Positions 1-8,524 of a stretch of 19,311 nt of DNA are shown one piece after another. The position numbers were made by a program, and so were the translations under genes. Numbering within the stretch: the stretch's first letter is position 1; the number at the start of each line of letters is the position of its first letter. The notes below the pieces were generated by a model that saw nothing but the letters and a program-made list of their open reading frames with translations, did not search any database and had not been told where the DNA came from. The stretch is from Larix sibirica (Eukaryota > Streptophyta > Pinopsida > Pinales > Pinaceae), in contig NWUY0300006644.1 in the NCBI GenBank assembly GCA_004151065.3, forward strand, positions 23,041-42,351, read 5' to 3'.

Positions 1-835
1 CATCTTTGTAGGATCAATCTTAAGTTCTCCTCCACCAATCACATACCCCAAATACACCAAGGAATGCTAAGCAAATTCACATTTCTTAATTTTTTATAGA
101 AGTTGATGTTTCTTTAAGGTTTCCAACACCTCCTTGAGATGTGAGATATGCTCTTCCCAGGTAGCACTATAACCAATATATAATTTAAATACACTATTAC
201 AGATAAATCCATGAAAGGGAATAATACATCATTCATCAAATGCATAAATGTAGTTGGTGGGTTATACAAACAAAAATTAATTACTAACCATTCATATAGA
301 CCTTTGCTAGTATTGAAGGTGGTCTTCCAAGTATCATATTCCTTCACTCACACCTAGTGTTATCTTGATTTGAGATCCAACTTTGTGAAGTACTTGAAAT
401 GATCCATCTGATCTAGCAAATCATCTATCCTGGGTAGAGGGTATTGATTCTTGAGGGTGATATTATTTATAGCTTTGTATTCAATACACATCCTCCAAGT
501 CCCATCCTTCTTGCAATCTATGAGAAAAGGTGACTCACAAGGTGAGGTGCTTGGTTGTATTACTCCTTGCTCCAACAGTTGTTGTAGCAGCTTCTTCACT
601 TCTTCTACTTCAAGAACAAACTGTATGTATAGTCTGATGTTCAATAATGGAGAATTTGGCAATAGATGTATCTCATTCTTCACTTCCCTCTTAGGAGGTA
701 TCCTTCTAGACTCTTAGAACACTTCTTTGTATGCCTACAAAATTTTCTCCAACTAGTGTTTCTTCTCTTTGATACATCCCTCCAGAGATGCCTTAACTTT
801 TACTGATTCACCTTATTGTTGATTATGTCTTAAGA
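1..835 (-). pseudogene. Ty3/gypsy reverse transcriptase, broken and partial
   Basis: This is the reverse-transcriptase part of a plant Ty3/gypsy polyprotein, which would copy element RNA into DNA in the cytoplasm. Reading leftwards, the linker ending in PPKREVKNEIHLLP (about 700-660) leads into VIQPSTSPCESPFLI, KKDGTWRMC, the PLPRIDDLLDQ block and TKLDLKS, whose first catalytic Asp is kept. After three stop codons near 349-372 the same frame resumes with KEYDTWKTTFNTSKGLYEWL and FMHLMNDVL. The active-site box, normally YxDD, reads YLNYI, so both aspartates are gone. A one-base loss near 168-174 shifts the frame, and homology continues in the new frame (EEHISHLKEVLETLKKHQ, then LVYLGYVIGGGELKIDP) to the window edge. 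RNase H and integrase would lie beyond position 1. Family assignment is secure; the copy is dead. Confidence 0.93.
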
Positions 836-889
836 AAAGCAACACAAAATTTTTACTTGAACTAATTAGCTTATTTGGTTGGTTGCCAC

Positions 890-1260
890 TTACTGGTGAG
901 ATCTTTGATTAATCTTTGTGCAAATTGGTGATGAAATATTTCCCATCCTTGATCAAGTGGTATTGGTTTTCTCTCCTCATGAAGATTGCATCCATATTAT
1001 ACATGTAGAGACTTCCAAACACTACACCACAAACATCAAGGGGTACTATGACTACTTCCACTTCATCAATATAATATGCACTTATTGAAAATTTAATCTT
1101 GCACTATTTTGTGACCTAAAGTTATGTATCCTTACTTACCCATCCCAATAGATAGGGGATAGGATGATCATTTACTTCCAATCCAAGATTACTTACCATA
1201 TATTTTGCTATGAGATTGGCCTATGAACTAGAATCAAATAGAGAATCAACCTTGGTCTTC
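890..1260 (-). pseudogene. Ty3/gypsy aspartic protease, broken
   Basis: This is the retroviral-type aspartic protease of the same gypsy element, lying just upstream of its reverse transcriptase as expected for gag-pol order. The active-site triad normally reads D-S/T-G; here it is DSSS (codons at 1224-1235) within VDSLFDSSS, followed at once by an in-frame TAG at 1221-1223. Homology then continues as ANLIAKYMVSNLGLEV, VNDHPIPYLLGWV and, further on, YYIDEVEVVIVPLDVCGVVFG. Several further stops (near 1120 and 910) interrupt the frame. The Gly-to-Ser change in the triad and the stops make it non-functional. The enzyme would have cut the polyprotein into gag, reverse transcriptase and integrase. 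Assignment rests on the triad context, order and spacing. Confidence 0.82.
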
Positions 1261-1439
1261 TTGTTCTAGATCTTGATATGGAAGAGTTTTGTCATCTCCT
1301 TCTCTTCCTTATGATGAAGGCTACTCAGATTCACCTCCTTCTACACATAAGTGCATACAATCTTCTCATGCACATTTGAGCTACTCTCTACCTATTGGCT
1401 TGAGTACGTAGCTAGAAGGTTCTTCTTCTTTGCATCCTT

Positions 1440-1530
1440 CTTGCGATTCTTAAGATCCAACTCTAGATGTAGCTTCCAATGCTTGTCTTTAGTGTGGCCA
1501 TCAATGTTGCAATGATTACAATGGTTTTTC
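1440..1530 (-). pseudogene. gag zinc-knuckle remnant of the gypsy element
   Basis: The minus strand at 1479-1520 encodes CNHCNIDGHTKDKH followed by WKLHLELDLKNRKKDAKKK. This is the gag nucleocapsid zinc knuckle (CX2CX4HX4C) and its basic tail, found just before the protease in plant Ty3/gypsy elements. The fourth zinc ligand is His instead of the usual Cys. The knuckle would bind element RNA inside the virus-like particle. It sits about 200 bases upstream of the protease triad, in the correct order. Several stops lie in the same frame further upstream (for example the region of 1525-1640), so it is a fossil. Confidence 0.8.
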
Positions 1531-2170
1531 AGATCCTTTCATTGATGTGTCATGGTTGTAGTCTTCTTATCATTTCCTTTCCACTACGTCTTCCCCTCCT
1601 TGGAATTATCTTGGTTCTCTTTCTATTTGGAACCACTTGACTTCCCTTTCTTACGGCCACACCACTCTATTGTGAGCCTCCACAAACTCCATCTATTCTC
1701 TAAAAACTATTAATCCATTGAGTGAACTACCCCTTGCAAGAACATTTTCAAAGCCTTAGACGTCCCTAATCCATCTATAATCCTCCCAACAAGAATCCAA
1801 GCTACCATGTTCCATCTAGGGATTGAATCCCTCCTCCATGATGCATACTACTACACATCCCCTATAGTGTGTTCTCCCATCAAGTGAATCCTCCATGTGG
1901 CCATCATGAAGTGCATAAACCATCCAAACAAGAGATCTCCAATACCCAAGGGAAAAATACCGAGCCAACAATCAACCGAGGTCAGGCATCCATTGAGTAA
2001 GCTATCTCTGAAAGTGTGCATATCTGTCACCAACCATCTCTCATGCAAAAATTTATCTCGAACAATCGGGTAAACATACACCATGTACCTCAAATCTATT
2101 AAAGCACCCCCAAAAATGGTGTAAATACTTTCAAAGTAACCTAAAAATCCAACATCCCTATTATTGAGGA
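1531..2170 (-). pseudogene. possible gag remnant, not resolved
   Basis: By position this should be the gag part of the gypsy element, upstream of the zinc knuckle on the minus strand. Lys-rich, stop-interrupted sequence in the knuckle frame runs from about 1530 to 1790 (for example GTSKALKMFLQGVV). An open stretch at 1851-2093 (80 codons) includes DCWLGIFPLGIGDLLFGW, which I do not recognise as a gag domain. A 15-base palindrome (7-base arms, one centre base) lies at 1818-1832. The assignment is by location only. It could equally be unrelated sequence. Confidence 0.3.
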
Positions 2171-2840
2171 GGGCATTTCACCCACATCAACATAACCTTG
2201 CATATGAAGAGATCTTGGTGTTATTTCCAGTAAGCATCAAATATGCAATAATTGGGTTGCTTCCCCATGAATTTAAGTAACTCTTGGAGGACATAATCAA
2301 TCTTTATATACACATATTATCATTACTTATTAAATAACTATAATATGTGTGTGTTAGATATGTGGAAAATAAGTTATGTAACAAGATTTCAATTGATACA
2401 TCAAATAATCAACAAACACTTGATAATATATGATGCAATAACTTGAACACATCAGAATATATTGCATGATAATATGAAATAAGCAATAACCCATAAGAAA
2501 CACATTTTTAAAAACATGGACAAAGAATTATCAATTTCTATTAAATAGTGCAACTTTTTAAAACAAAACCAAAGTTTGTGTGTGTCTCTTTCCAGGTGTA
2601 CCAAATATGTGACAAATAAAATGTACAATAAGCAATCAATCAATACATCAAATTATCGACAAATGCCTAATAATAATAATTTAGTAAACATTTAGTATAT
2701 TAATATAAACTATTTTTAACTCATTGTTTATATATTTTAAATTTAAAATTAAATTTATTTTATTTTTATAAATAATCTCCATTACTCAATTCGAAAAATA
2801 AGGTCCTTGTAATGTAGGGACCCTCAGACTCAATTGATCA
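2171..2840. other. AT-rich intergenic spacer with an imperfect direct repeat
   Basis: No gene is recognisable here. The stretch is strongly AT-rich, especially 2680-2790. A 34-base imperfect direct repeat (27 of 34 bases the same by eye) occurs at 2395-2428 and 2642-2675. If the gypsy element to the left had kept a 5' LTR it should lie here, but I see no TG...CA ends or primer-binding site. Confidence 0.5.
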
Positions 2841-4225
2841 ATGATCCTTTTATCTTACAAAATTAGAGGGATTGAGAGCTCCTTGAAACATGTTGCCCTA
2901 AAAAGGATTTTAGAGATGGTAAAACCTGATATCATAGTGGTACAAGAGATGATGTGTTTGAGTCTAAAGGCATGTGAGATCTTTCTTAAACTATTTACAA
3001 GATGGGAGTGCAATGGATTGGATGCTAAGGGGAATCCAGGGGGATTATTGACAGCCTGGAATCTTTTGAAGGATGATTTTAGATCCTTCATGACATGTGT
3101 AGATATTCTAATGCAAGGGAAGATTAAATGATTGGTTAGAACCATTCAGATCATAAACTGTTATGGTCCTTATAACCACATAAAGAATTTTTTGGATAAG
3201 GTTGTTACAAAGGGAATGATTAATGAAAATTATTTGTTATTGGGAAGAGGTTTTAACTTGATTATGTTTTTGATAGAATCTTGGGGGTCTAAGGTATTGG
3301 TGGATCGTTTGGATGACTACTTCAGGTCGAATTTTGAGGATGCAAAGCTGATTGATGTTATGCTTGGGGTTTTATCACCAATGTGGAAAAATGACAGAAT
3401 CAGAACTAAATGGGTGGCAAAAAGGTTGGATAGGTTCCTTGTAGCAGAGGATTTGTGTGAAAAGTTTAGAAAATTCCATTCATGATATATTTGTTGTGGT
3501 ATATTGGATCATAGTCCCATTTGTCTTCAATTTGATGTCAAAAAAGTTGAGCTACATTACCCATTTAAATTCAATCATACTTGGCTTCAAGAGAATGAAT
3601 TTATTAGTCTTGTCAGGAAAAAGTGGACCTCCTTTCATCAGTTGGACCTTGTATCTCACATGTAGAGGCTGATATAGAAATTGAAACTACTTAAACAATA
3701 GGTGTCCATTGAGAAAGAGAGAAGAACATTAGCATTAGACATGAATTGTTGGAAATTGAAGAAGAAATGGACTAAATAAATTCATTATTGGATGATGACC
3801 TATTATCAATACAAAGAAGATATAAGTTAACTTGGATGGAATCCAGAAAGGCCAAATTCTGAAACAAGAAGAAGAGACATGGTGCCCAAAAAGTAGAGCT
3901 ACTTGGTTGTTTGTTGGTGATAAAAATACATTTTTTTTTCAAAATTATGCAAATCAAAGAAGGATTCATAATGTTATATGGGAGGCAAAGGATTGTAATG
4001 GTGCTTGGATTTCTTATCAAAAAACTTTGGAGGAAGTGGTTGTCAAACATTTCAAGGAGATCTATAAAAATGCAAAGTCAAATCATATTGAGGCTTAGTT
4101 ACATGTTTTACAAAAGTATCCTAGGTTTTTTAACAATGAAGAAGGTGCAAAGGTGAGAGAAGTTGTCTCACTTGAGGAGATAGAGGGAATTGTTAGTAAA
4201 AATATATGCACTAATAATTCAACAT
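2841..4225 (+). pseudogene. LINE ORF2, endonuclease and linker only, broken
   Basis: This is the N-terminal part of ORF2 of a plant L1-like non-LTR retrotransposon. The ATG at 2841 opens a typical ORF2 start, MILLSYKIRG, where the normal motif is SWNIRG; the catalytic Asn is replaced by Lys. KPDIIVVQEMM keeps the metal-binding Glu (residue 36). An in-frame TGA at 3129 is followed by QIINCYGPY; the GGDFN box reads GRGFN, losing its Asp; KRLDRFLVAEDL and, past a TGA at 3483, LDHSPI (normally SDHxP; 3504-3521) complete the AP-endonuclease-like domain. After a one-base frameshift near 3737-3740 the linker continues as TWLFVGDKNTFFFQNYANQR, IHNVIWEAKDCNGAW and, past a stop at 4096, EVVSLEEIEGIV. 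Homology stops near 4205-4225, before the expected reverse transcriptase. The frame changes and lost catalytic residues mean it is inactive. Confidence 0.9.
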
Positions 4226-4766
4226 TTAATTATGGACTGGGGAGTCGTAGACTTAAAGGTGCAGACACTGTATGTGCAGGGTTGAAGTCTAAACCAGCCT
4301 AGTCTAACATGACCTAATGTCAAAAATCACACTCAATTATAATAAACAAAACAAAACAAATAAATAGAGATATCTCAACACCTACGGAAGAATCCCATTA
4401 TGGAGAGGCCATATATTACGAGTTAGACCTTTAATATCCCTTTGGAAATTGACCATCCAAACTAAATTATACAAATCCAAACAAATGCTTTGAATAAAAT
4501 CATAGTGTTGGAAATCAAATACATGAATTTAAAGTGAGGGAAATAAAAGGAAATCAAATGAAAAGTAACAAATCAAAGAAATATAAAAGAATTAAAGATA
4601 ATCAAAACATCCTAGCAATAAAACACACTTAAGATTGGTTCTCAAAAAGATACACATGAAACTAAGAAAGTAAAAAAAAGAAAGTGATGTGATGAAAGAA
4701 AGTGAAGGAAAAATAGTGTTATAGAAACCAATAATTCTTTTAACACATTTTTACATCATGAAATAT

Positions 4767-4770
<4 letters not shown>
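4226..4770. other. non-coding spacer, nothing recognised
   Basis: A-rich sequence without a recognisable gene, starting where LINE homology ends. AAACA-type runs occur near 4346-4362 and purine-rich simple sequence at 4660-4710. No LINE poly(A) tail or target-site duplication is visible at the LINE break. Confidence 0.5.

Positions 4771-4797
<27 letters not shown>
4771..4797. repeat. (AT)n microsatellite
   Basis: Thirteen uninterrupted AT units. The unresolved base N at 4809 lies 12 bases downstream in an A-rich run, so the assembly may be unreliable just here. Confidence 0.98.
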
Positions 4798-4798
<1 letters not shown>

Positions 4799-4829
4799 CA
4801 AAACAAAANAAACTAGCAGATGGGTTGGC

Positions 4830-6130
4830 ACATGGGGGAATTGGTAAAACTTGGATCTAAATTGGAAAAACATGCAGGAGAATGAACTCATGCAAAATTG
4901 TCTGACAGTCCGGATGATCTCAAACACCTGCATGGGGTGTCAGGGTGTTGTCGAGCCCAATGTATACCACCACCCGTTGACAGTTATAGCCACCGAATGG
5001 AAGCGACAGGTAGCACAGGAAAGGCAGTACATGCAAGAGAAGGAGGGCATATAGCCCATCACCCGGTCATTTCATACACTCATCAAATGAGGGGAGAACG
5101 AGTTGAGGTTGAGTGTGAAACTTTTAGAACAGGAAGAGATGCTACCATAGCCATGCCCGATAATAAGGAAGCTTGTACAAAGGCAAAGGTGGTTATTTAA
5201 ACGAACAAATGATGGCAGGAGTGTTGATCCTAATGCTGCTTCCTCTCATGATAGCCCACCCTAGCCATATAATGGACTCTCTGGTTGCATGCAGGCTTCA
5301 CAGCAGGTACAGAGCCAAAGGAAGAAAAGCAAGAGACAACCAGGCATCCTGAGGAATTGAGAACCATAGAGTATTAGGTTCCCATGTTGATCTGTAGGGC
5401 ACAACAGAACCCCGAAGAGGAAAGAGGTCAAGATTACTGCCGGGAAGATGCTACAGACATAGCAAAAGATGAAAAGAAGGTTCTGTCGGCTCGAAGAGGT
5501 CAGCCACCAACTCGTAGACCACAGTAGCAGACAAGCAGTTGTCCATCCAGGCCGGCTAGGAAGCAAACCGAGGCAAAGAGAATAGCAAGAAATTTAAATG
5601 GTAGGCACAAAGCTACCACATTATAGCGACTTAACAAGCTAGAGGGAAAAGTCAGAGAAAAGAGAGGAGCTAACAGAGGAGCTACCAAAAGCTCCAAAAT
5701 TGATGAGGGGTTAACCAATCTGGTCCCTAATACAAGTTTTCTAGAAGTAGGAATATTGGGCAATCCTCACACAGGATTTGTATTGCTATACCAAGAAACT
5801 TATTGCCTGCCATATGGATACTATGGAGGAAGGCAGCAACACAGCATTGCAAGCAATTAAGGAGCAGTTACAGCAGCTGAATGACAAATAACACTATCTG
5901 CTAAACGGTATTCAAGGCTCCAACATGGCTTCAGAGAAGGGTGCAGATGAACAACCACTAGGGGTAGATCCACACCAGCCCATCTCACTGGATGAAAATG
6001 CAGAATAACCAGCAGCAGCCCCGGGTTCAATCTCCCTCCTGCAATATTTCTGTCTTTTGATAGATTTCCTAGAAGCAGCTGACCAAGATCCTTGCAAACT
6101 ACTCTTACTTGTATATGCTATAAGTCAAGG
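4830..6130 (+). pseudogene. GC-richer coding-like remnant, unassigned
   Basis: This block is visibly richer in G and C than its flanks and has several medium open stretches on the plus strand (4851-5054 and 4898-5200 in two frames), but no frame stays open. From about 5489 to 5790 one frame reads as basic, coding-like protein with two stops: RRGQPPTRRPQ, RPARKQTEAKRIARNLNGRH, KLEGKVREKRGANRG and KSSKIDEGLTNLVPNTSFLEVG. From 5814 another frame starts MDTMEEGSNTALQAIKEQLQ, a Gln-rich, helix-prone segment. Basic tails of this kind occur in gag or LINE ORF1 proteins, but I see no zinc knuckle or other diagnostic domain. It could be a retroelement gag or ORF1 fossil, or a decayed host gene. No function is claimed. 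Confidence 0.3.
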
Positions 6131-6952
6131 ACCGTAGGCTGGACCATAATATACTCAGTTTTCTACTATCATTAAAAGGCCAGAGAACTGATAGTATGGA
6201 AACAATTTAAATTTTTGTTCTGGGAAGAGTACAAGCCTGGAGCTTGTCTAGTCAAAGCAAGGGTTTCAGGTTGAGACACCTCACTTGGAACCCTTTTCCC
6301 TGTATGTAAGTATATTTTTCCACCTGTAATAGTAGAGGCTCAATTTTCTCCCAGTTTACCAAACCAATCTGATTCTTCATTAATATGTGTAAGTCTGCCC
6401 TGTTTTACAAACAGCCAAGGACTACTATGTACCAGTTCTTAATTTCTTCTCTGAACATGTTGGTTGCACATGTTCGACAGAAAACTTCAATTCTGAACAT
6501 TACTTTTGGCAATCTGTGCACAAAGAAGTAGATTTGTTTAACTACTTCTCCCACCCTAATATGCCCTAAAAGATCACCAAAAGAGAATGAACTTCTATTA
6601 TTATGAGATTTAGTAGATGCTTCTGAAATGCAGGTCCGTTTGGATAATACTTTTACCTTTTGCTCAACATCTCACTTCATCCTGTGATCTTCCCTCATAA
6701 AAGCAACAATCTAAGATGACAAATTGGCTTCATCTTAATAAAGGCCAAAGAGAAGATTGCATGAACAGTGGAATGCATTTTTAGCATAGGCTATAAAGGA
6801 AAGATACCTATAGCATAGGGTATAAAAAAACCTCGTAATGATGACAAAGGTGGTCATAGGCAGAATGTACATAACCATAAACTCTACTACATGGTACAGA
6901 GTGAGATCAGATATATTAACATTTTCAGTAGAAGATAGAGAATAGATGAAAA
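6131..6952. other. intron-like spacer downstream of the CLT-like exon
   Basis: No coding region was found on either strand. By position this is the intron following the exon at 6959-7074 (minus strand). I looked for the next expected CLT segment (the conserved GGSVDLFVVNS-type block) and did not find it, so the intron would extend beyond this stretch. An 8-base inverted repeat (6164-6171 with 6189-6196) is the only structure noted. Confidence 0.45.
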
Positions 6953-6958
6953 CGATAC
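6953..6958 (-). promoter_or_regulatory. 5' splice site (donor) of the CLT-like exon
   Basis: On the minus strand the exon ends in ...GCAAG and is followed directly by GTATCG, a normal GT donor with AG before it. It leaves the reading frame two bases into a codon, which AG plus any next base would complete as Ser or Arg. Confidence 0.7.
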
Positions 6959-7074
6959 CTTGCAATAGCCATGATAACACCTGCAGCTACAAGTAAACAG
7001 CCAAATATCTGATTCACAGCATAGCGTCTTCCTAAAATCAGGACTGATAAAATGAGTTGCCACACCAAAAACGT
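6959..7074 (-). CDS. internal exon of a CLT-like (CRT-like) plastid transporter
   Basis: These 116 bases are open throughout on the minus strand and encode 38 codons plus two bases, starting TFLVWQLILS, then LGRRYAVNQIFGC and ending in LVAAGVIMAIA. The WQL, LGRRY..NQ and GC-LVA-GV signature matches plant CLT proteins, the homologues of the Plasmodium chloroquine-resistance transporter. In Arabidopsis these sit in the plastid envelope and move glutathione and its precursor. The segment spans a transmembrane helix, the short Arg-rich loop and most of the next helix. Both edges have canonical splice sites in the expected phase and there is no stop or frameshift, unlike every transposon around it. 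No other exon was found, so introns are long or this is an isolated duplicate. Family match is from memory of the motif, not a search. Confidence 0.78.
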
Positions 7075-7115
7075 CTGCAAAGAAATGCATGAACTCAGAA
7101 AGGAATAATAAAAGT
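7075..7115 (-). promoter_or_regulatory. 3' splice site (acceptor) of the CLT-like exon
   Basis: Read on the minus strand, a pyrimidine-rich stretch (attattcctttctgag, then gcatttctttgcag) ends in GCAG immediately before the exon. This is a strong plant acceptor, consistent with a real exon boundary at 7074. Confidence 0.7.
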
Positions 7116-7742
7116 AGCAATAAGCAGTAGCTGAAGAAAAAAAGGTCGGTTTTTTCCTGTTTTATAATTAATAAATAAGTGGATTATTTTTCTTAACATG
7201 CATGATCAAAGACTTGATGATTTATTAGATTTTATGTAATTTCTGTTAAACATTAAATATAATTTTTACATTTCACCGAACATTAAAAAATTTATTATGT
7301 TATTGGAATGGTTTTTCACTGCACAGCCAGTTCTGGAACACCATATGTTTCAAGTCACCCTTGGATTGTTTCGCTTAGGTAAGAAAATATTTCACATACT
7401 TTCTACATTTGAATCAATTTACAAGTTTCTAACATTAATTTCTGTGATCAAATTTACTTTAGAGCCCAAGTTTTATCTATGTATTATTTCAAGAGGTAGC
7501 AACCTAAATAGAAAAAACTGAGTTCCAACTTGCTTTGAGTTAATCAAAAAAATATCAACTCAAGGATAGAAAACCAAACTGTCATCACTATTTATCTGAA
7601 ACTAATTGTGCTCAACTTAGAAGACAAGTTAGATTTACCTAAAGTAAGGACATGACAAACAACTCCATTGCATAAAATATTAGAATGAACACAGACTACA
7701 TATTGCTTCATGGAAACATACATCTGTGTTCTCTGTGTGGCT
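7116..7742. other. intron-like spacer upstream of the CLT-like exon
   Basis: AT-rich sequence with no recognisable coding segment on either strand. I looked here for the preceding CLT exon, which should end in a segment like ...GASIPILSQ, and did not find it. An open stretch at 7297-7521 (plus) has no recognisable features and is probably chance. Confidence 0.45.
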
Positions 7743-7755
7743 AAACTATGGACTC
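7743..7755 (+). repeat. left target-site duplication of the SINE
   Basis: AAACTATGGACTC here is repeated exactly at 7931-7943, on the two sides of the SINE body. A 13-base perfect flanking repeat is typical of LINE-mediated SINE insertion. Confidence 0.88.
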
Positions 7756-7930
7756 CTTTGTCAATTGGTTCTAACTCAGGTGGTTGAGAGGAGAAATTGT
7801 TATACTCCCCACCCAGGTTCAAATCCTGCTTGTGACATGTTCATTCTTCATGAACCAATTGCAAAATAGGGCTCTTCATGAACCATAAGGAATATCTCAC
7901 TCTCGCTTAAATTACATGTATTAAAAAGAA
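7756..7930 (+). mobile_element. tRNA-derived SINE
   Basis: This 175-base element has an internal RNA polymerase III promoter: an A-box-like TAACTCAGGTGGTTGAGAGG (7773-7792) and a B box GGTTCAAATCC (7816-7826), about 30 bases apart as in tRNA genes. The rest is a non-tRNA body ending in an A-rich tail (TTAAAAAGAA). It is bounded by an exact 13-base duplication of the target (7743-7755 and 7931-7943), so both ends are defined. Inside, CAATTGGTTC (7762-7771) pairs with GAACCAATTG (7852-7861), and TTCATGAACCA occurs twice. The box region resembles plant Au-type SINEs, although the tail differs from the usual Au end. It lies in antisense orientation to the CLT-like exon, in its putative upstream intron. 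The preserved duplication suggests a comparatively recent insertion. Confidence 0.88.
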
Positions 7931-7943
7931 AAACTATGGACTC
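7931..7943 (+). repeat. right target-site duplication of the SINE
   Basis: This is an exact second copy of the 13 bases at 7743-7755, directly after the A-rich tail of the SINE. Confidence 0.88.
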
Positions 7944-8110
7944 TAGGAAAAAAGTAAAAACATTAACAAACAGAAGAAAAGAAACACACCAATAAGCTTA
8001 GACCTGGCAAATGCAAACAATCAGTTTGCCAATTTTGAAGTTATCTCACTGAGACAAGCAAGGTGCCTTCTATAGTCCAAGTTGGGGAAGATTTCATGTA
8101 GCTGTGTAGT

Positions 8111-8130
8111 AAACAAACAAACAAACAAAC
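8111..8130. repeat. (AAAC)5 microsatellite
   Basis: Five AAAC units followed by an A run, in an A-rich stretch (7944-8245) that otherwise holds nothing recognisable. Confidence 0.97.
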
Positions 8131-8245
8131 AAAAAATAGCCAACCTTAAACACGAGAAGACATGAATAAAGAAAAAAACAAGTGGACATGAATTAAAAGA
8201 AAAAACAAGAAAACACAAATAAAATAAAAAAATAAAACAAACTAA

Positions 8246-8524
8246 CATTGTGATGGAGTCCGCCAATCCCGCGGGAGCAATTTCTATGCCCGGAATCGCT
8301 CAGGGATCGATGAGGAATCGATTTGGAATCGTCGATTACGGATTGATTCCTCATCGATCCCTGGAAAACCAAGGATCATTTTTTTGCCCAAGGAATCACG
8401 AATTACCAAATCGCTCCCGGGAGGAATCGATGAGGAATCACGATTCCGTGATCGATTCCTCATCGATTCCTTCCGGATTGCGAATTGGGAGCGAATCGAG
8501 GGGGTTAGAGCGATTCCCAGCTGC
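8246..8524. repeat. GC-rich nested hairpin block, possible transposon terminus
   Basis: The block stands out from AT-rich surroundings. The 14-mer ATCGATGAGGAATC occurs four times in alternating orientation: forward at 8306-8319 and 8426-8439, reversed at 8345-8358 and 8454-8467. This makes two hairpins. The first has perfect 19-base arms (8301-8319 with 8345-8363, 25-base loop). The second has 17-base perfect arms (8423-8439 with 8454-8470). ATCGCTC lies outside the arms: forward at 8295 and 8410, reversed at 8508, with a one-mismatch reversed copy at 8489. The block abuts the point where hAT transposase coding breaks off. Clustered inverted motifs are typical of subterminal transposase-binding regions of hAT elements or of a MITE; which applies here is inference. 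Terminal inverted repeats and an 8-base target duplication were not found. Confidence 0.75.

Noticed and set aside
2171-2840. 5' LTR of the minus-strand gypsy element
   Set aside because: No TG...CA ends, TATA and polyadenylation layout, or primer-binding site could be seen.
5261-5763. Minus-strand open frames rich in Leu, Phe and Cys
   Set aside because: They are reverse readings of a purine-rich plus-strand block whose plus-strand translation looks more protein-like.
7773-7830. A free-standing tRNA gene
   Set aside because: A and B boxes are present but no acceptor stem or anticodon arm can be folded, and the exact flanking duplications show a SINE.
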